From positions 154,617 to 218,616 of the forward strand of contig NZ_HE997183.1 of the NCBI RefSeq assembly GCF_000312445.1: a DNA stretch of 64,000 nucleotides, given 5' to 3'. Numbering within the stretch: the stretch's first letter is position 1; every line of letters begins with the position of its first letter. This document shows, piece after piece, positions 7,529 through 16,860 of this stretch. The notes beneath the pieces were generated by a model, which was given only the letters and a program-made list of their open reading frames with translations, did not search any database and was not told the DNA's origin. A program made the translations under genes and the position numbers. Source of the DNA: Phocaeicola abscessus CCUG 55929 (lineage in GTDB: Bacteria; Bacteroidota; Bacteroidia; Bacteroidales; Bacteroidaceae).

Positions 7529-9352
7529 ATGATAAAAAAGTTTAGATTTATGAAGAACATACTGACATACATCGGAATAGCATCCTTGATTCTGTTGACA
7601 GGGTGCGCCAATAATGAAGTGACGGAACAAGACTTGTCCGGAAAAACGTCTGAGCGGACGCTGACCCTCACGGCCTCGATGCCGACAGGCAGACCCGAAA
7701 CCCGCCTTGCCCTTACCGAAACCGACGAGGGCAATATGTCCGTGAAATGGAAAGAGGGCGATAAAATCAGTCTCTGCTTCGTAAGCGGAGAAACGGTAAA
7801 AACATTGAGCGACATCCCCGTCACCAATATCCGCGAGGATGGTAAAAAAGCCGACTTCGATTTCTCCCTGCCCGAAGGTATCCACTATCCTTTCAATCTT
7901 TACGGCATTTACGGTGCGACGCTTGCAACAGACAGCAAGACGGTGACTTTCCCCACTGCTTCCGCAGGGAGCGGGTTGCCGGACACCGAACCGGTATGCG
8001 TGATGCGCTTTGCAGTGGAAGACCTTATGCCTCGCGTACCCGTATCGGTAAGTCTCACGCACTTGGGCTCGTTGCTAAGTATCCAACTGACCAACTCCTC
8101 GGATGCCGGTTACACGCTCTCCGGCCTCTCCCTTGCCGGGAACGAGGGCTACGACTGGCTCTACAACGCTTCCGGACAAGCCGCCTATGACATTGTCACC
8201 GGCACGTTTACCGACCCCAAGGCAGGTGCAACCCTTAACTTCCCTTTGCCGCCGGACGGCTTGTCCATTGCCCCCGGCGCGACGGCGAAGGTGTATGGCT
8301 GGATAGTTCCTACCGCTGCCCCCGACGCAAGCAAAACCATCACCGCCACCCTGAACGAAACGGCCATGCCGCAGGCGCTCCCCGCCAAGGCCTTCGCTGC
8401 AGGCAACTATTACCGGCTGAAGCTGTGGTGGGACGGTGTGAGTTGGAAGAGATTTGAAAATCCGTTAGCACGTTTTGCCACACATAACTTGGATGTTTTA
8501 AATACACTTGCAACGGGAGATGAACAAACGACCAAAGGCAAAATGTATCAATGGGGACGGAATATTCCATTTGAAGCCGAAGGAACGGTAAACACGGTGG
8601 GAGGACAAGTTTCTTCCTGGGACGACAGTAGGATATGGAGTGCCGATTTCATCTCGGGCAATGCATACTGGCATGTGGGGAATCAAGCCACCGATACATG
8701 GCGAACGATAATGGCAAAAGCAGCAACCGCACCAGACACATATAAGGGTACCAATACGTCATATCCGGGCGACCCTTCTCCGGAAGGTTGGCACATACCT
8801 TCCCGTATGGAGTGGACAATCATCCTCCCTTTCAGTTCCGGCGGATATGGTTTTAAATTCAGTAATAACTATCTGAATAGAACCGAAGAAATCGATTTGG
8901 ATGGCGACGGTGTGGGTGAAACCTATGTAGCCGATTATAAGACGATTACAGAAAATTCTATGGTCGGCCTGAAATTCAAAGGCACCTGCCGGGCCACGGC
9001 CTTTAAATACGAATGGCAAGAAGCAACCAAAAGCATGAAAATTTCCGCCATCCAAACGGATGCCTCTACAACCATCGACCAAATAGCCAATTCCTCTTTT
9101 GATTGGACACATGCGGTGGTACGTTACTTCCCCACGGCGGGAAATCGTTACTTTGATAACGGAACAATAGATGCATCGTATAAAAATGTGGGATACTACT
9201 GGACTTCAGAGGCTAATAATACGAGTTACGATATTTGGGTAGTTTACATGAAAACGTCCACGGCTTATGTAACTCCTGACGATGCAGGGTGTTGCTGGTC
9301 AAAGCGCGGAAACGCATATCTAATTAGATGTATTAAAAACCAAAGTCATTAG
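7529..9352 (+). CDS. fimbrillin-like lipoprotein with FISUMP-like C-terminal domain
   Basis: A 607-aa predicted surface lipoprotein. The signal peptide ends at a lipobox LLTGC; a second Met (M8, 7550) is an equally good start. Residues about 45-300 form a Mfa/fimbrillin-like beta domain (TRLALTETDEGNMSVKWKEG; SLPEGIHYPFNLYGIYGA). The remaining about 300 residues are rich in G, W and Y, with MYQWGRN, PSPEGWHIPSRMEW, GYYWTSEANN and a closing YLIRCIKN. This is the pattern of FISUMP (Fibrobacter major paralogous) domains, which have a C-type-lectin-like fold. Bases 7664-8433 are nearly identical to 9505-10274 in the next gene. It probably acts as an adhesin or pilus-associated tip protein. Confidence 0.75.
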   Translation: MIKKFRFMKNILTYIGIASLILLTGCANNEVTEQDLSGKTSERTLTLTASMPTGRPETRLALTETDEGNMSVKWKEGDKISLCFVSGETVKTLSDIPVTNIREDGKKADFDFSLPEGIHYPFNLYGIYGATLATDSKTVTFPTASAGSGLPDTEPVCVMRFAVEDLMPRVPVSVSLTHLGSLLSIQLTNSSDAGYTLSGLSLAGNEGYDWLYNASGQAAYDIVTGTFTDPKAGATLNFPLPPDGLSIAPGATAKVYGWIVPTAAPDASKTITATLNETAMPQALPAKAFAAGNYYRLKLWWDGVSWKRFENPLARFATHNLDVLNTLATGDEQTTKGKMYQWGRNIPFEAEGTVNTVGGQVSSWDDSRIWSADFISGNAYWHVGNQATDTWRTIMAKAATAPDTYKGTNTSYPGDPSPEGWHIPSRMEWTIILPFSSGGYGFKFSNNYLNRTEEIDLDGDGVGETYVADYKTITENSMVGLKFKGTCRATAFKYEWQEATKSMKISAIQTDASTTIDQIANSSFDWTHAVVRYFPTAGNRYFDNGTIDASYKNVGYYWTSEANNTSYDIWVVYMKTSTAYVTPDDAGCCWSKRGNAYLIRCIKNQSH

Positions 9353-9387
9353 ATGCTAAAAGGAAAGTAAATAAAAAATATCGGAAT

Positions 9388-10977
9388 ATGAGCAACAGAC
9401 CATTTTATATAGCTTATATCGGATTGGCGGCCTTGTTGTTGGCGGTCGGTTGCACCGATAGCAACGTAACCGGACAACAGGAAACAGCTACCGGACAAAC
9501 CATCACCCTCACGGCCTCGATGCCGACAGGCAGACCCGAAACCCGCCTCGCCCTTACCGAGACCGACGAGGGCAGTATATCCGTGAAATGGAAAGAAGGC
9601 GATAAAATCAGTCTCTGCTTCGTGAGCGGAGAAACGGTAAGGACGTTGAGCGACATCGCCGTTACCAATATCCGCGAGGATGGCAAAAAAGCCGACTTCG
9701 ATTTCTCCCTGCCCGAAGGTATCCACTATCCTTTCAATCTTTACGGCATTTACGGTGCGACGCTTGCAACAGACAGCAAGACGGTGACTTTCCCCGCGGC
9801 TCCCGCAGGGAGCGGGTTGCCGGACACAGAGCCGGTATGCGTGATGCACTTTGCGGTGGAAAACCTCATGCCTCGCGTACCCGTATCGGTAAGTCTCACG
9901 CACTTGGGCTCGTTGCTAAGTATCCAACTGACCAACTCCTCGGATGCCGGTTACACGCTCACCGGCTTCTCCCTTGCCGGGAACGAGGGCTACGACTGGC
10001 TGTACAACGCTTCCGGACAAGCCGCCTATGACATTGTCACCGGCACGTTTACCGACGCCAAGGCGGGTTCCGCCCTTGACTTCCCTTTGCCGCCGGACGG
10101 CTTGTCCATTGCCCCCGGCGCGACGGCGAAGGTGTATGGCTGGATAGTTCCTACCGCTGCTCCCGACGCAAGCAAGACCATCACCGCCACCCTGAACGGG
10201 ACAGCCATGCCACAGGCACTCCCCGCCAAGGCCTTCGCAGCAGGCAACTATTACCGGCTGAAGCTGTGGTGGGAGGGCACGGAGTGGAAACGTTTCCTCT
10301 TGCCCCCGGCAAGCGACTTAGTGGCGCACTGGCCGATGGACGGCAACGCGGAAGACATATCCGGGAATGAACATCACGGCACCCTTGTGGGCGGGATAAT
10401 GCCAACCGAAGACCACAAGGGTAATCCTAACAGCGCCTACCTCTTTAACGGCACGGACGCAGCCATTCATTTGACCGAAGGAACGAGCAATGTGGAGGCT
10501 TCGTCTCTGGGTTTGCCCCAAAAAGCCATTTCAATATCTGCATGGGTGAAAGTGGAAAAGTTTACCGCATGGGCCGGAATATTCTCGTTTATCCAAGATA
10601 CTTTTGATTTTGAGTATGGAGTGACATTGGCTCTTCATGAGTATCCGAGCAAAAGAAAATTTATTTTTGGAATTGCCGGAGGAGGAATGGGCATTACTTA
10701 CCTTCCCACACAAAACTCCTGTGCAATCAATCAATGGTATTTTTTTACCGGAACCTATGATGGAACGATAATGAAGTTGTATGTGGATGGGAAACTGTCG
10801 GCAGAATCGAATAAACAAGCCGGAGATATTGCATACTCACCAAGTAGGGGCAGAATTGGAAAATATGAAGATGATAATGAAAATAATTATTTTAAAGGTG
10901 CCATCGACGACCTGCGTATCTACAACCGCGCCTTAAGCACCGAAGAGGTGTTGGGATTGTATTATTCCACCAAATAA
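9388..10977 (+). CDS. fimbrillin-like lipoprotein with LamG-like C-terminal domain
   Basis: A 529-aa paralogue of the preceding protein. The signal peptide ends LLLAVGC. Residues about 35-300 repeat the fimbrillin-like module almost unchanged, with only scattered substitutions at the DNA level and no length change over 770 bases. The C-terminal 215 residues are instead a concanavalin/LamG-like domain. It begins LVAHWPMDGNAEDISGNEHH, contains ISISAWVKVEKF and WYFFTGTYDGTIMKLYVDGK, and ends GAIDDLRIYNRALSTEEV. Such domains usually bind glycans or matrix. The gap to the upstream gene is 35 bases, consistent with one operon. Confidence 0.8.
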   Translation: MSNRPFYIAYIGLAALLLAVGCTDSNVTGQQETATGQTITLTASMPTGRPETRLALTETDEGSISVKWKEGDKISLCFVSGETVRTLSDIAVTNIREDGKKADFDFSLPEGIHYPFNLYGIYGATLATDSKTVTFPAAPAGSGLPDTEPVCVMHFAVENLMPRVPVSVSLTHLGSLLSIQLTNSSDAGYTLTGFSLAGNEGYDWLYNASGQAAYDIVTGTFTDAKAGSALDFPLPPDGLSIAPGATAKVYGWIVPTAAPDASKTITATLNGTAMPQALPAKAFAAGNYYRLKLWWEGTEWKRFLLPPASDLVAHWPMDGNAEDISGNEHHGTLVGGIMPTEDHKGNPNSAYLFNGTDAAIHLTEGTSNVEASSLGLPQKAISISAWVKVEKFTAWAGIFSFIQDTFDFEYGVTLALHEYPSKRKFIFGIAGGGMGITYLPTQNSCAINQWYFFTGTYDGTIMKLYVDGKLSAESNKQAGDIAYSPSRGRIGKYEDDNENNYFKGAIDDLRIYNRALSTEEVLGLYYSTK

Positions 10978-11017
10978 ATCGAGATAAATCATTTTACAAA
11001 TCATTAAAAACAAAAAA

Positions 11018-11197
11018 ATGGGAAGAGCAGCAGAACATTTCGGACACGATCCGAAAGAAGCCGGCAAAAAAGCCGCCAAAGATTTGAAAGAAGGTAAAAT
11101 CACCAAGGAAGAATTCAAGGACAAGTACCAACAAGCCAAAGATATAGGCTATGGGAAGGAATTTAAAAAAGGATATGCCGAGGAGGCGAGCAAATAA
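11018..11197 (+). CDS. 59-aa charged small protein
   Basis: A 59-codon frame starts 40 bases after the LamG lipoprotein stop. The protein is hydrophilic and rich in lysine, glutamate, alanine and glycine, with no signal peptide or cysteine. Its middle (AAKDLKEGKITKEEFKDKY) looks helical. I do not recognise a family. It is followed 38 bases later by another small gene (11235), and both sit between two copies of the lipoprotein gene. Confidence 0.6.
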   Translation: MGRAAEHFGHDPKEAGKKAAKDLKEGKITKEEFKDKYQQAKDIGYGKEFKKGYAEEASK

Positions 11198-11234
11198 TCC
11201 CGACCAATCACATCTAAACAATAAAAACATTGTA

Positions 11235-11432
11235 ATGGAACAGGATTTTCGGAAATGTGGCCGTTGCGGGGCAGAACTGTTTTCTCGCACCGAGGTTTAT
11301 CACAGGCTTTGCTCTAAATGTTTATCTTCGAAAGAGAAAGACTTTAAGCCTTATACTCGCAGATGTGAATATTGCGGTCGTCCCTTGGGCGACCGGCAAA
11401 TATGTGAATGCCGTATAGAGAACTCCATTTAA
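11235..11432 (+). CDS. 65-aa zinc-ribbon-like protein
   Basis: The frame is open from 11151, but that part overlaps the previous small gene, so the ATG at 11235 is preferred. The product has four paired-cysteine sites: KCGRCG, LCSKC, RCEYCG and ICEC. This suggests one or two zinc-binding knuckles. It has no signal peptide and probably stays in the cytoplasm. The function is unknown; a nucleic-acid-binding or regulatory role is only an inference from the zinc ribbons. Confidence 0.6.
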   Translation: MEQDFRKCGRCGAELFSRTEVYHRLCSKCLSSKEKDFKPYTRRCEYCGRPLGDRQICECRIENSI

Positions 11433-11445
11433 AAATCATACAATT

Positions 11446-12996
11446 ATGAAAATATTCAACTTTTCTATTTTTATATGTTTCGCATTGTTGTTGTCATCCT
11501 GCACCTCCGAAGTTTCGAAGCTTGATGGGCAACGAGATAATGTATTCACCCTCACGGCCTCGATGCCGGCAGGCAGACCCGAAACCCGCCTCGCCCTTAC
11601 CGAAACCGACGAGGGCAATATATCCGTAAAATGGAAAGAAGGCGATAAAATCAGTCTCTGCTTCGTAAGCGGAGAAACGGTAAGGACATTGAGCGACATC
11701 GCCGTCACCAATATCCGCGAGGATGGTAAAAAAGCCGACTTCGATTTCTCCCTGCCCGAAGGCATCACCGCTCCTTTCGACCTCTACGGCATCTACGGAG
11801 CGGCGTTCAAATCCGACAACAACAGCGTCGTACTGCTCAATGCCAACGAGGATGAAGAAGTGACGCTCGATTACGTGGCTCCTCGTTCTGCCATGCGCTT
11901 CGCATTAAAGGATATTACCGACGCAGCGTCACTGCCGGGAGTAACCTTTGAGCATCTCGGTTCCATCATGAAGGTGGAAATCACGAACGGATCCGCCACC
12001 GGCATCACGGTAAACAGCATCTCCATCATCGGCGACAAGTACGGTTACAACTGGGCATACGGTTCCTCAGGGGAAGGAAAAAATGCGGAATACGACCTGG
12101 CAACGGGCACATATACCGATACTCGGGAACAGCCATCCCTGATGTTCTCTCCCGTGAACGGTAAAACCATTGCCACCGGCGGAAAAGAGAGTTTCTACCG
12201 CTGGTTTATCCCCACGGAAACGCCGGACAACACGAAAAGTTTCTCCCTTATGCTCAACCATGACGGCGGCACGGGTATGCTCAATCTGCCTTACAAAGAA
12301 TTTGGGAAAGGCAAGCACTACCGGCTGAAACTGTGGTGGGACGGTACAAACTTAAAACATATCTCCTTGCCGCCGGCAAGCGACTTGATAGCACATTGGA
12401 AATTTGATGGGGATGCTAATAATAGTGTTGAAAATAAATATCATGGAACCGTTAATGGAGCGGTATTAACCGAAGATAAAAAAGGGAATAGTAACAGAGC
12501 TTATAGCTTTGATGGAAGTTCACATATTCGTATTAATGATGGGGCTATTACAGCGTTTGGTGAAAATTCTTTTTCTTGTAATGTTTGGATAAATAGCATA
12601 CAATCTTCTGGACTTGGCAATGTTTTAAGAACGGATGATTGCTGGAGTAGTCAAGGCTGGCTTCTCCGGTTCAATAATGGGCGTATAGAAATATGGGAAG
12701 GACGAAGTAATAGTTATAGCTATATTTCTACGAACCAATATAGTGATGGAAAATGGCACATGTTGACTTTCGTACGTGATGTAGAGAATAAGAAAGGGAT
12801 TTTATACGTTGATGGTGTTCTGATTGGAAATTATGATATAACGGGAATAGTCAATAATGTGTCTTCAAGATTGGGCTTATGGATAGGTTCTGGGAATCGT
12901 CTTGAATATTATAGAGGGAAGATTGATGATGTTCGTATATACAATCGGGCTTTGACTGCTGAGGAGGTGTTGGCGTTATATCTTTCAACCATATAA
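11446..12996 (+). CDS. fimbrillin-like lipoprotein with LamG-like domain (third paralogue)
   Basis: A 516-aa lipoprotein with lipobox LLSSC, starting 13 bases after the zinc-ribbon gene. Bases 11548-11762 are nearly identical to the two upstream paralogues, then the fimbrillin-like domain diverges (AAFKSDNNSVVLLNANEDEE). From about 12395 a LamG-like domain begins (LIAHWKFDGDANNS) and ends IDDVRIYNRALTAEEV. Here base use changes sharply from GC-rich to AT-rich codons, which points to a separately acquired domain. The C-terminal closing motif matches that of the second paralogue. It is the last gene of the locus, before a hairpin at 13048. Confidence 0.8.
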   Translation: MKIFNFSIFICFALLLSSCTSEVSKLDGQRDNVFTLTASMPAGRPETRLALTETDEGNISVKWKEGDKISLCFVSGETVRTLSDIAVTNIREDGKKADFDFSLPEGITAPFDLYGIYGAAFKSDNNSVVLLNANEDEEVTLDYVAPRSAMRFALKDITDAASLPGVTFEHLGSIMKVEITNGSATGITVNSISIIGDKYGYNWAYGSSGEGKNAEYDLATGTYTDTREQPSLMFSPVNGKTIATGGKESFYRWFIPTETPDNTKSFSLMLNHDGGTGMLNLPYKEFGKGKHYRLKLWWDGTNLKHISLPPASDLIAHWKFDGDANNSVENKYHGTVNGAVLTEDKKGNSNRAYSFDGSSHIRINDGAITAFGENSFSCNVWINSIQSSGLGNVLRTDDCWSSQGWLLRFNNGRIEIWEGRSNSYSYISTNQYSDGKWHMLTFVRDVENKKGILYVDGVLIGNYDITGIVNNVSSRLGLWIGSGNRLEYYRGKIDDVRIYNRALTAEEVLALYLSTI

Positions 12997-13047
12997 AACA
13001 TGTAAAATAGGGATTATCATACGGCACAAACAGAAATAATTCATAAT

Positions 13048-13096
13048 AAATCCGTTAGGAGAATTAAGTATAACTTCTTTCTGCCAACGGATTTTT
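13048..13096 (+). terminator. terminator of the lipoprotein locus
   Basis: AAATCCGTT (13048-13056) pairs with AACGGATTT (13086-13094), and weaker pairing continues inward. A run of five T (13092-13096) closes it. Confidence 0.7.
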
Positions 13097-13160
13097 GTAT
13101 TGTATATTACCTCAAAATGCAGAGTACAGATGAAAAGCTGCAACGTTTATTGAGAAATTA

Positions 13161-13958
13161 TCAAATATTCTTCTTGATATATTCGATGAGAATGTGACAA
13201 GCCGGAGCATACATAACACCATGATCGAATCCGTCAAGTTCGTACAGGTAAGCAGCTTTATGCCCGACTAATTGAAACAGACGCCAGAAATAGGCTGTCT
13301 CTTCATAACGTCCATAAAGTTCTAAGTTTCGGTCACCTGAGACAATAAGGATAGGAGGACAATCGGATCTGACGAACGAGAGTGGAGCATACTCATCAAT
13401 AAGCGGTTGGGTAGGTTTCATCCCTTTCTGCGCGCGGATATTGAAATGAGTGATGACCTGTCCGCTGAATGGAGCAAGTACGGCAACCGAGTCGGCATCA
13501 ATGTCGTATTTCTTCAGCCAATGCTTGTCCAGTCCGATGAGATCGACGAGATAGCCTCCGGCAGAGTGACCGGACAGCGCAATCTTCTTAGTGCTTCCAC
13601 CATATTTAACTATGTTTTTAAAAGTCCAGGCTACAGCAGCTGCTGCATCATCCACACAGTCGTCAATAGTAGCTTTATCACCTAACAAACGGTAGTTGAC
13701 AGCAATAACAGCTATTTTTTGATTCTTGAATTCTTCAGGGATGAACTTCTCGCCCGAAGTCAGTCCGCCCCCGTGAAACCATATGACAGTAGGAAAGTCT
13801 TTTGTGCTTTCAGGATAGTAAATATCAAGTTTGCAACGGCTCAAAGCATATTCATTTCCATCGGTGCGATAAGAGATATCTTTGACAATACTGTAATTTT
13901 GTGCTGACAGAGAGATATATAACAGACTGACCAACGAAAGGATAAACAGTTTTTTCAT
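13161..13958 (-). CDS. secreted alpha/beta-hydrolase, esterase/lipase type
   Basis: A 265-aa protein with a signal peptide (MKKLFILSLVSLLYISLSAQ). It carries the oxyanion-hole motif WFHGGG and the nucleophile elbow GHSAGG. Later candidates for the acid and base are SGDRNLE and DGFDHGVM. This is the hormone-sensitive-lipase/BD-FAE-like carboxylesterase pattern; the substrate is probably an acetylated or feruloylated sugar, but that is inferred. An in-frame ATG exists at 14042. However, a CAAAGATA (TAnnTTTG on the minus strand) at 13983-13990 and the position of the signal peptide favour 13958. Confidence 0.85.
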   Translation of the reverse strand: MKKLFILSLVSLLYISLSAQNYSIVKDISYRTDGNEYALSRCKLDIYYPESTKDFPTVIWFHGGGLTSGEKFIPEEFKNQKIAVIAVNYRLLGDKATIDDCVDDAAAAVAWTFKNIVKYGGSTKKIALSGHSAGGYLVDLIGLDKHWLKKYDIDADSVAVLAPFSGQVITHFNIRAQKGMKPTQPLIDEYAPLSFVRSDCPPILIVSGDRNLELYGRYEETAYFWRLFQLVGHKAAYLYELDGFDHGVMYAPACHILIEYIKKNI

Positions 13959-14075
13959 ATTATTCCGATTGATAAGATAAGACAAAGATAAAATATTTTT
14001 TGATATTCGGAGAAGAATTTCTACTTTTACAACGTAAAACACTCGGCGGATTGCATTTATTTTCGTTAATTTGTG

Positions 14076-14660
14076 GAGTAATAAACAGATTCTTTTGAAC
14101 TTCTGAGCAGTAGACTGGAAGGCGGAAGTTTGGGTGAATAATATTAAAGTAGGCAGTCACACCGGTGGCTATACTCCTTTCTCATTCAATATTACAGCAG
14201 CTTTGCAGCCTCAGAATAATGTTCTGACGGTCCGCGTGGGACCCGACAGACGACAGTACGCAGCCTATCGGTAAGCAGACAAATAATCCTCAAGGAATTT
14301 AGTATACCTCTGTAACAGGTAATCTGGCAGACAGTATGGTTGGAGCCGGTTAATAAGATCCATGTTGTTGCACTGCATACTACTCCGGATATTGATACCC
14401 ATCGGTTGAGCGTTAAGCCTTGCGTAGCAGGTGCTACTCCTTCCGATTTGGTTCAGGTTGACGTATACGATGGCAAAAGCATGGTTGCTTCCGGAAAAAG
14501 CATCAATGGCGAAGAGGTCAGTTTAGATATGCCCGAAAATGCAAAACTCTGGTCTCCCGAAAGTCCGTTCCTTTATGATATAAAAGTGACTGTAAAGCGT
14601 GACGGAAAGGTGGTTGATGAAGTATCCGGCTATACTGCTATGCGTACCAGCAAGGCCTTC
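14076..14660 (+). pseudogene. remnant of a GH2 (beta-galactosidase/glucuronidase-like) gene
   Basis: Translating across frames gives a continuous GH2 N-terminal region: SNKQILLNF-(stop)-AVDWKAEVWVNN, HTGGYTPFSFNITAAL, DPTDDSTQPIGKQTNNPQG, then QTVWLEPVNKIHV and LWSPESPFLYDIKVTVK. Visible lesions are a TGA in place of a glycine codon near 14104, a 2-base loss at about 14239 after VRV, a TAG where tryptophan is expected near 14301, and a one-base gain near 14320. The catalytic domain is absent; the fragment stops just before the convergent hisB end at 14678. The gene is dead. Confidence 0.8.
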
Positions 14661-14677
14661 GTAATGGCCGAACCTCC

Positions 14678-15802
14678 CTATAACGTTCCTTTGCTCGAAG
14701 GTACTTCGTAATGGCGGATATCTCTTTGCACGGCCATCTTTACGGAGCGTGCGAAGGCTTTGAATATACCCTCTATCTTATGGTGTTCGTTCTCCCCCTC
14801 CGCCTTGACATGCAGATTCATCCTCGCCGCATCGCTTAAAGATTTAAAGAAATGCGAAAACATTTCCGTAGGCATCTCTCCGATCTTCTCGCGACGAAAT
14901 TCGGCGTCCCATACCAACCAAGGACGTCCGCCGAAGTCCAAAGCGACCTGACAAAGACAATCGTCCATCGGCAGACAGAATCCGTAGCGCGCTATGCCGC
15001 ATTTATCCCCCAATGCCCGGTAAAGACATTCGCCTAAAGCGATGCCCGTATCCTCGATCGTATGGTGTTCGTCAACGTTCAGATCGCCTTTGACCCGAAT
15101 TGTAAGATCCATTCCGCCATGCTTCCCTATCTGTTCCAGCATGTGATTGAAGAATCCCAAACCGGTTTCGATCTCGCAGGTCCCTCTCCCATCGAGGTTC
15201 ATCCGGATGTAAACATCGGTTTCTTTCGTCACCCGACGTACCTCCGCCGTCCGTTCGCCCGCGAAAAGAAATTCGGCCACTTCGTCCCAATCAGCAGAAG
15301 CCAGCACGCAAATCTCTTTCAAATCCTGCTTTTCCTCGAGACTGTCCATATCATCCTGCAACAGGATGGCTTTGCATCCGAGGTTTTTGGCCAGCTCCAC
15401 ATCGGTAAGACGATCTCCAATGACGAAACTGTTCGCCAAATCATAGTCGCCGTTCAGGTATTTGTTCAACATGCCTACACGGGGTTTGCGCGTGGGAGCC
15501 TCCTCTTCGGGGAGACTTCGGTCGATCAGGACATCGTCGAAAAAGATTCCCTCTCCCGCCAGCGTCTTCATGAGCAGACGATGGACAGGCCAAAACCGTT
15601 CTTCGGGAAACGAAGGAGTGCCCAAACCGTCCTGATTCGTCACCATCACCCATTCGAAATCCAGTTCTTGAGCGATGAAGCTCAAATTCCGGAACACCTT
15701 CGGATAAAATTCCAATTTTGTAAAAGAGTCGACCTGGCAGTCGGCAGGAGGTTCAATGATCAATGTTCCGTCCCGATCGATAAACAATACTTTCTTTTTC
15801 AT
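14678..15802 (-). CDS. hisB: bifunctional histidinol-phosphatase / imidazoleglycerol-phosphate dehydratase
   Basis: A 374-aa fusion catalysing two steps of histidine synthesis. The N-terminal part is a HAD phosphatase (FIDRDGTL motif [17 protein letters not shown] near its end). The C-terminal part from about residue 180 is the dehydratase, with [15 protein letters not shown] and [16 protein letters not shown] supplying metal-binding histidines. It is the last gene of a hisGDCB unit and lies 17 bases after hisC. The other histidine genes (hisH, hisA, hisF, hisI) are not in the window. Confidence 0.96.
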   Translation of the reverse strand: MKKKVLFIDRDGTLIIEPPADCQVDSFTKLEFYPKVFRNLSFIAQELDFEWVMVTNQDGLGTPSFPEERFWPVHRLLMKTLAGEGIFFDDVLIDRSLPEEEAPTRKPRVGMLNKYLNGDYDLANSFVIGDRLTDVELAKNLGCKAILLQDDMDSLEEKQDLKEICVLASADWDEVAEFLFAGERTAEVRRVTKETDVYIRMNLDGRGTCEIETGLGFFNHMLEQIGKHGGMDLTIRVKGDLNVDEHHTIEDTGIALGECLYRALGDKCGIARYGFCLPMDDCLCQVALDFGGRPWLVWDAEFRREKIGEMPTEMFSHFFKSLSDAARMNLHVKAEGENEHHKIEGIFKAFARSVKMAVQRDIRHYEVPSSKGTL

Positions 15803-15819
15803 CTTCCATACCCTCCCTG

Positions 15820-16860
15820 CTACAATCCGTAATTTTTCAATGCTTCCAATAATTCGTCATTTTCGAGGCGCGTACCTATCGTCACACGCAAACAGTCTTG
15901 GCAAAGCGCTATCTTGTTCCGATTGCGGACGATAATACCCCTTTCCACCAGATAATCATAAATAGCTTTTGCATCAGTCATTCTTGCCAAGAAGAAGTTC
16001 GCGTCCGTCGGATACGCTTGTATGCAACACGGAAGTTTTACCAACGCTTCCATGACCCTGCTCCGCTCGTCGGTTAGCGTCTGCACCCACCGTTCGATCG
16101 ACTCTTTGCGCCGAAGCGCCCTCAACGCCGCCCGCTGCGTCAACAGATTCACATTATAGGGATACTTCACCTTGTTGAACACCTCGATGATCTCTTCCCG
16201 GGCAAACGCCATGCCCAACCGGATAGCCGCACACCCCCAAGCTTTACTGAAAGTATTGAGCACGATCAGGTTCGGATAGCTATCGATATCCAAACGGAAA
16301 GGCCGCTGCGTTGAGAAATCGGAATATGCCTCGTCTACGACGACGATGCCTTCGAACTGTCGCAACACGCGGACAATCGCTTCCCTTTCCATATTATTCC
16401 CCGAAGGATTATTCGGGCTGCATATCCAGACGAGCTTTGTGTTTGCATCGCAGGAGGCGAGCAATTTATCGGCAGAGAGTTGAAAACGATCATCCAATAG
16501 CACCGGACGATATTCCACATCGTGGATATCGGCACATACGCGATACATACCGTAAGTGGGTTCGATGGCCACTACATTATCGATTCCCGGACGTGCGAAG
16601 CATCGATAGGACAAATCGATCGCCTCGTCACTACCGTTGCCGAGGAAAATTTGCCCGACAGATACTCCCTTCAACTCCGAAATAGCCTTCTTCAGCTCCT
16701 CTTGCAACGGATCAGGATATCGATTGTAAGGATGGTTGAACGGATTCTCGTTAGCATCGAGAAAAACCCGAGCGGTACGACCGCCATATTCATTCCGGGC
16801 GGACGAATATGGCGTTAAATTCCATATATTCGGCCGGATAAGTTCTTTTAACGATTTCAT
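15820..16860 (-). CDS. hisC: histidinol-phosphate aminotransferase
   Basis: A 346-aa PLP-dependent class I/II aminotransferase that makes histidinol phosphate from imidazole acetol phosphate. The PLP lysine lies in [15 protein letters not shown]. Other marks are [17 protein letters not shown] at the N-terminus, [10 protein letters not shown] and SPNNPSGN. Its start overlaps the hisD stop by 4 bases, so translation is probably coupled. Confidence 0.96.
   Translation of the reverse strand: MKSLKELIRPNIWNLTPYSSARNEYGGRTARVFLDANENPFNHPYNRYPDPLQEELKKAISELKGVSVGQIFLGNGSDEAIDLSYRCFARPGIDNVVAIEPTYGMYRVCADIHDVEYRPVLLDDRFQLSADKLLASCDANTKLVWICSPNNPSGNNMEREAIVRVLRQFEGIVVVDEAYSDFSTQRPFRLDIDSYPNLIVLNTFSKAWGCAAIRLGMAFAREEIIEVFNKVKYPYNVNLLTQRAALRALRRKESIERWVQTLTDERSRVMEALVKLPCCIQAYPTDANFFLARMTDAKAIYDYLVERGIIVRNRNKIALCQDCLRVTIGTRLENDELLEALKNYGL

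Noticed and set aside
14340..14711. 123-codon frame as an intact small protein
   Set aside because: It is the in-frame tail of the GH2 pseudogene; the Met is internal and the sequence lines up with the preceding broken frames.
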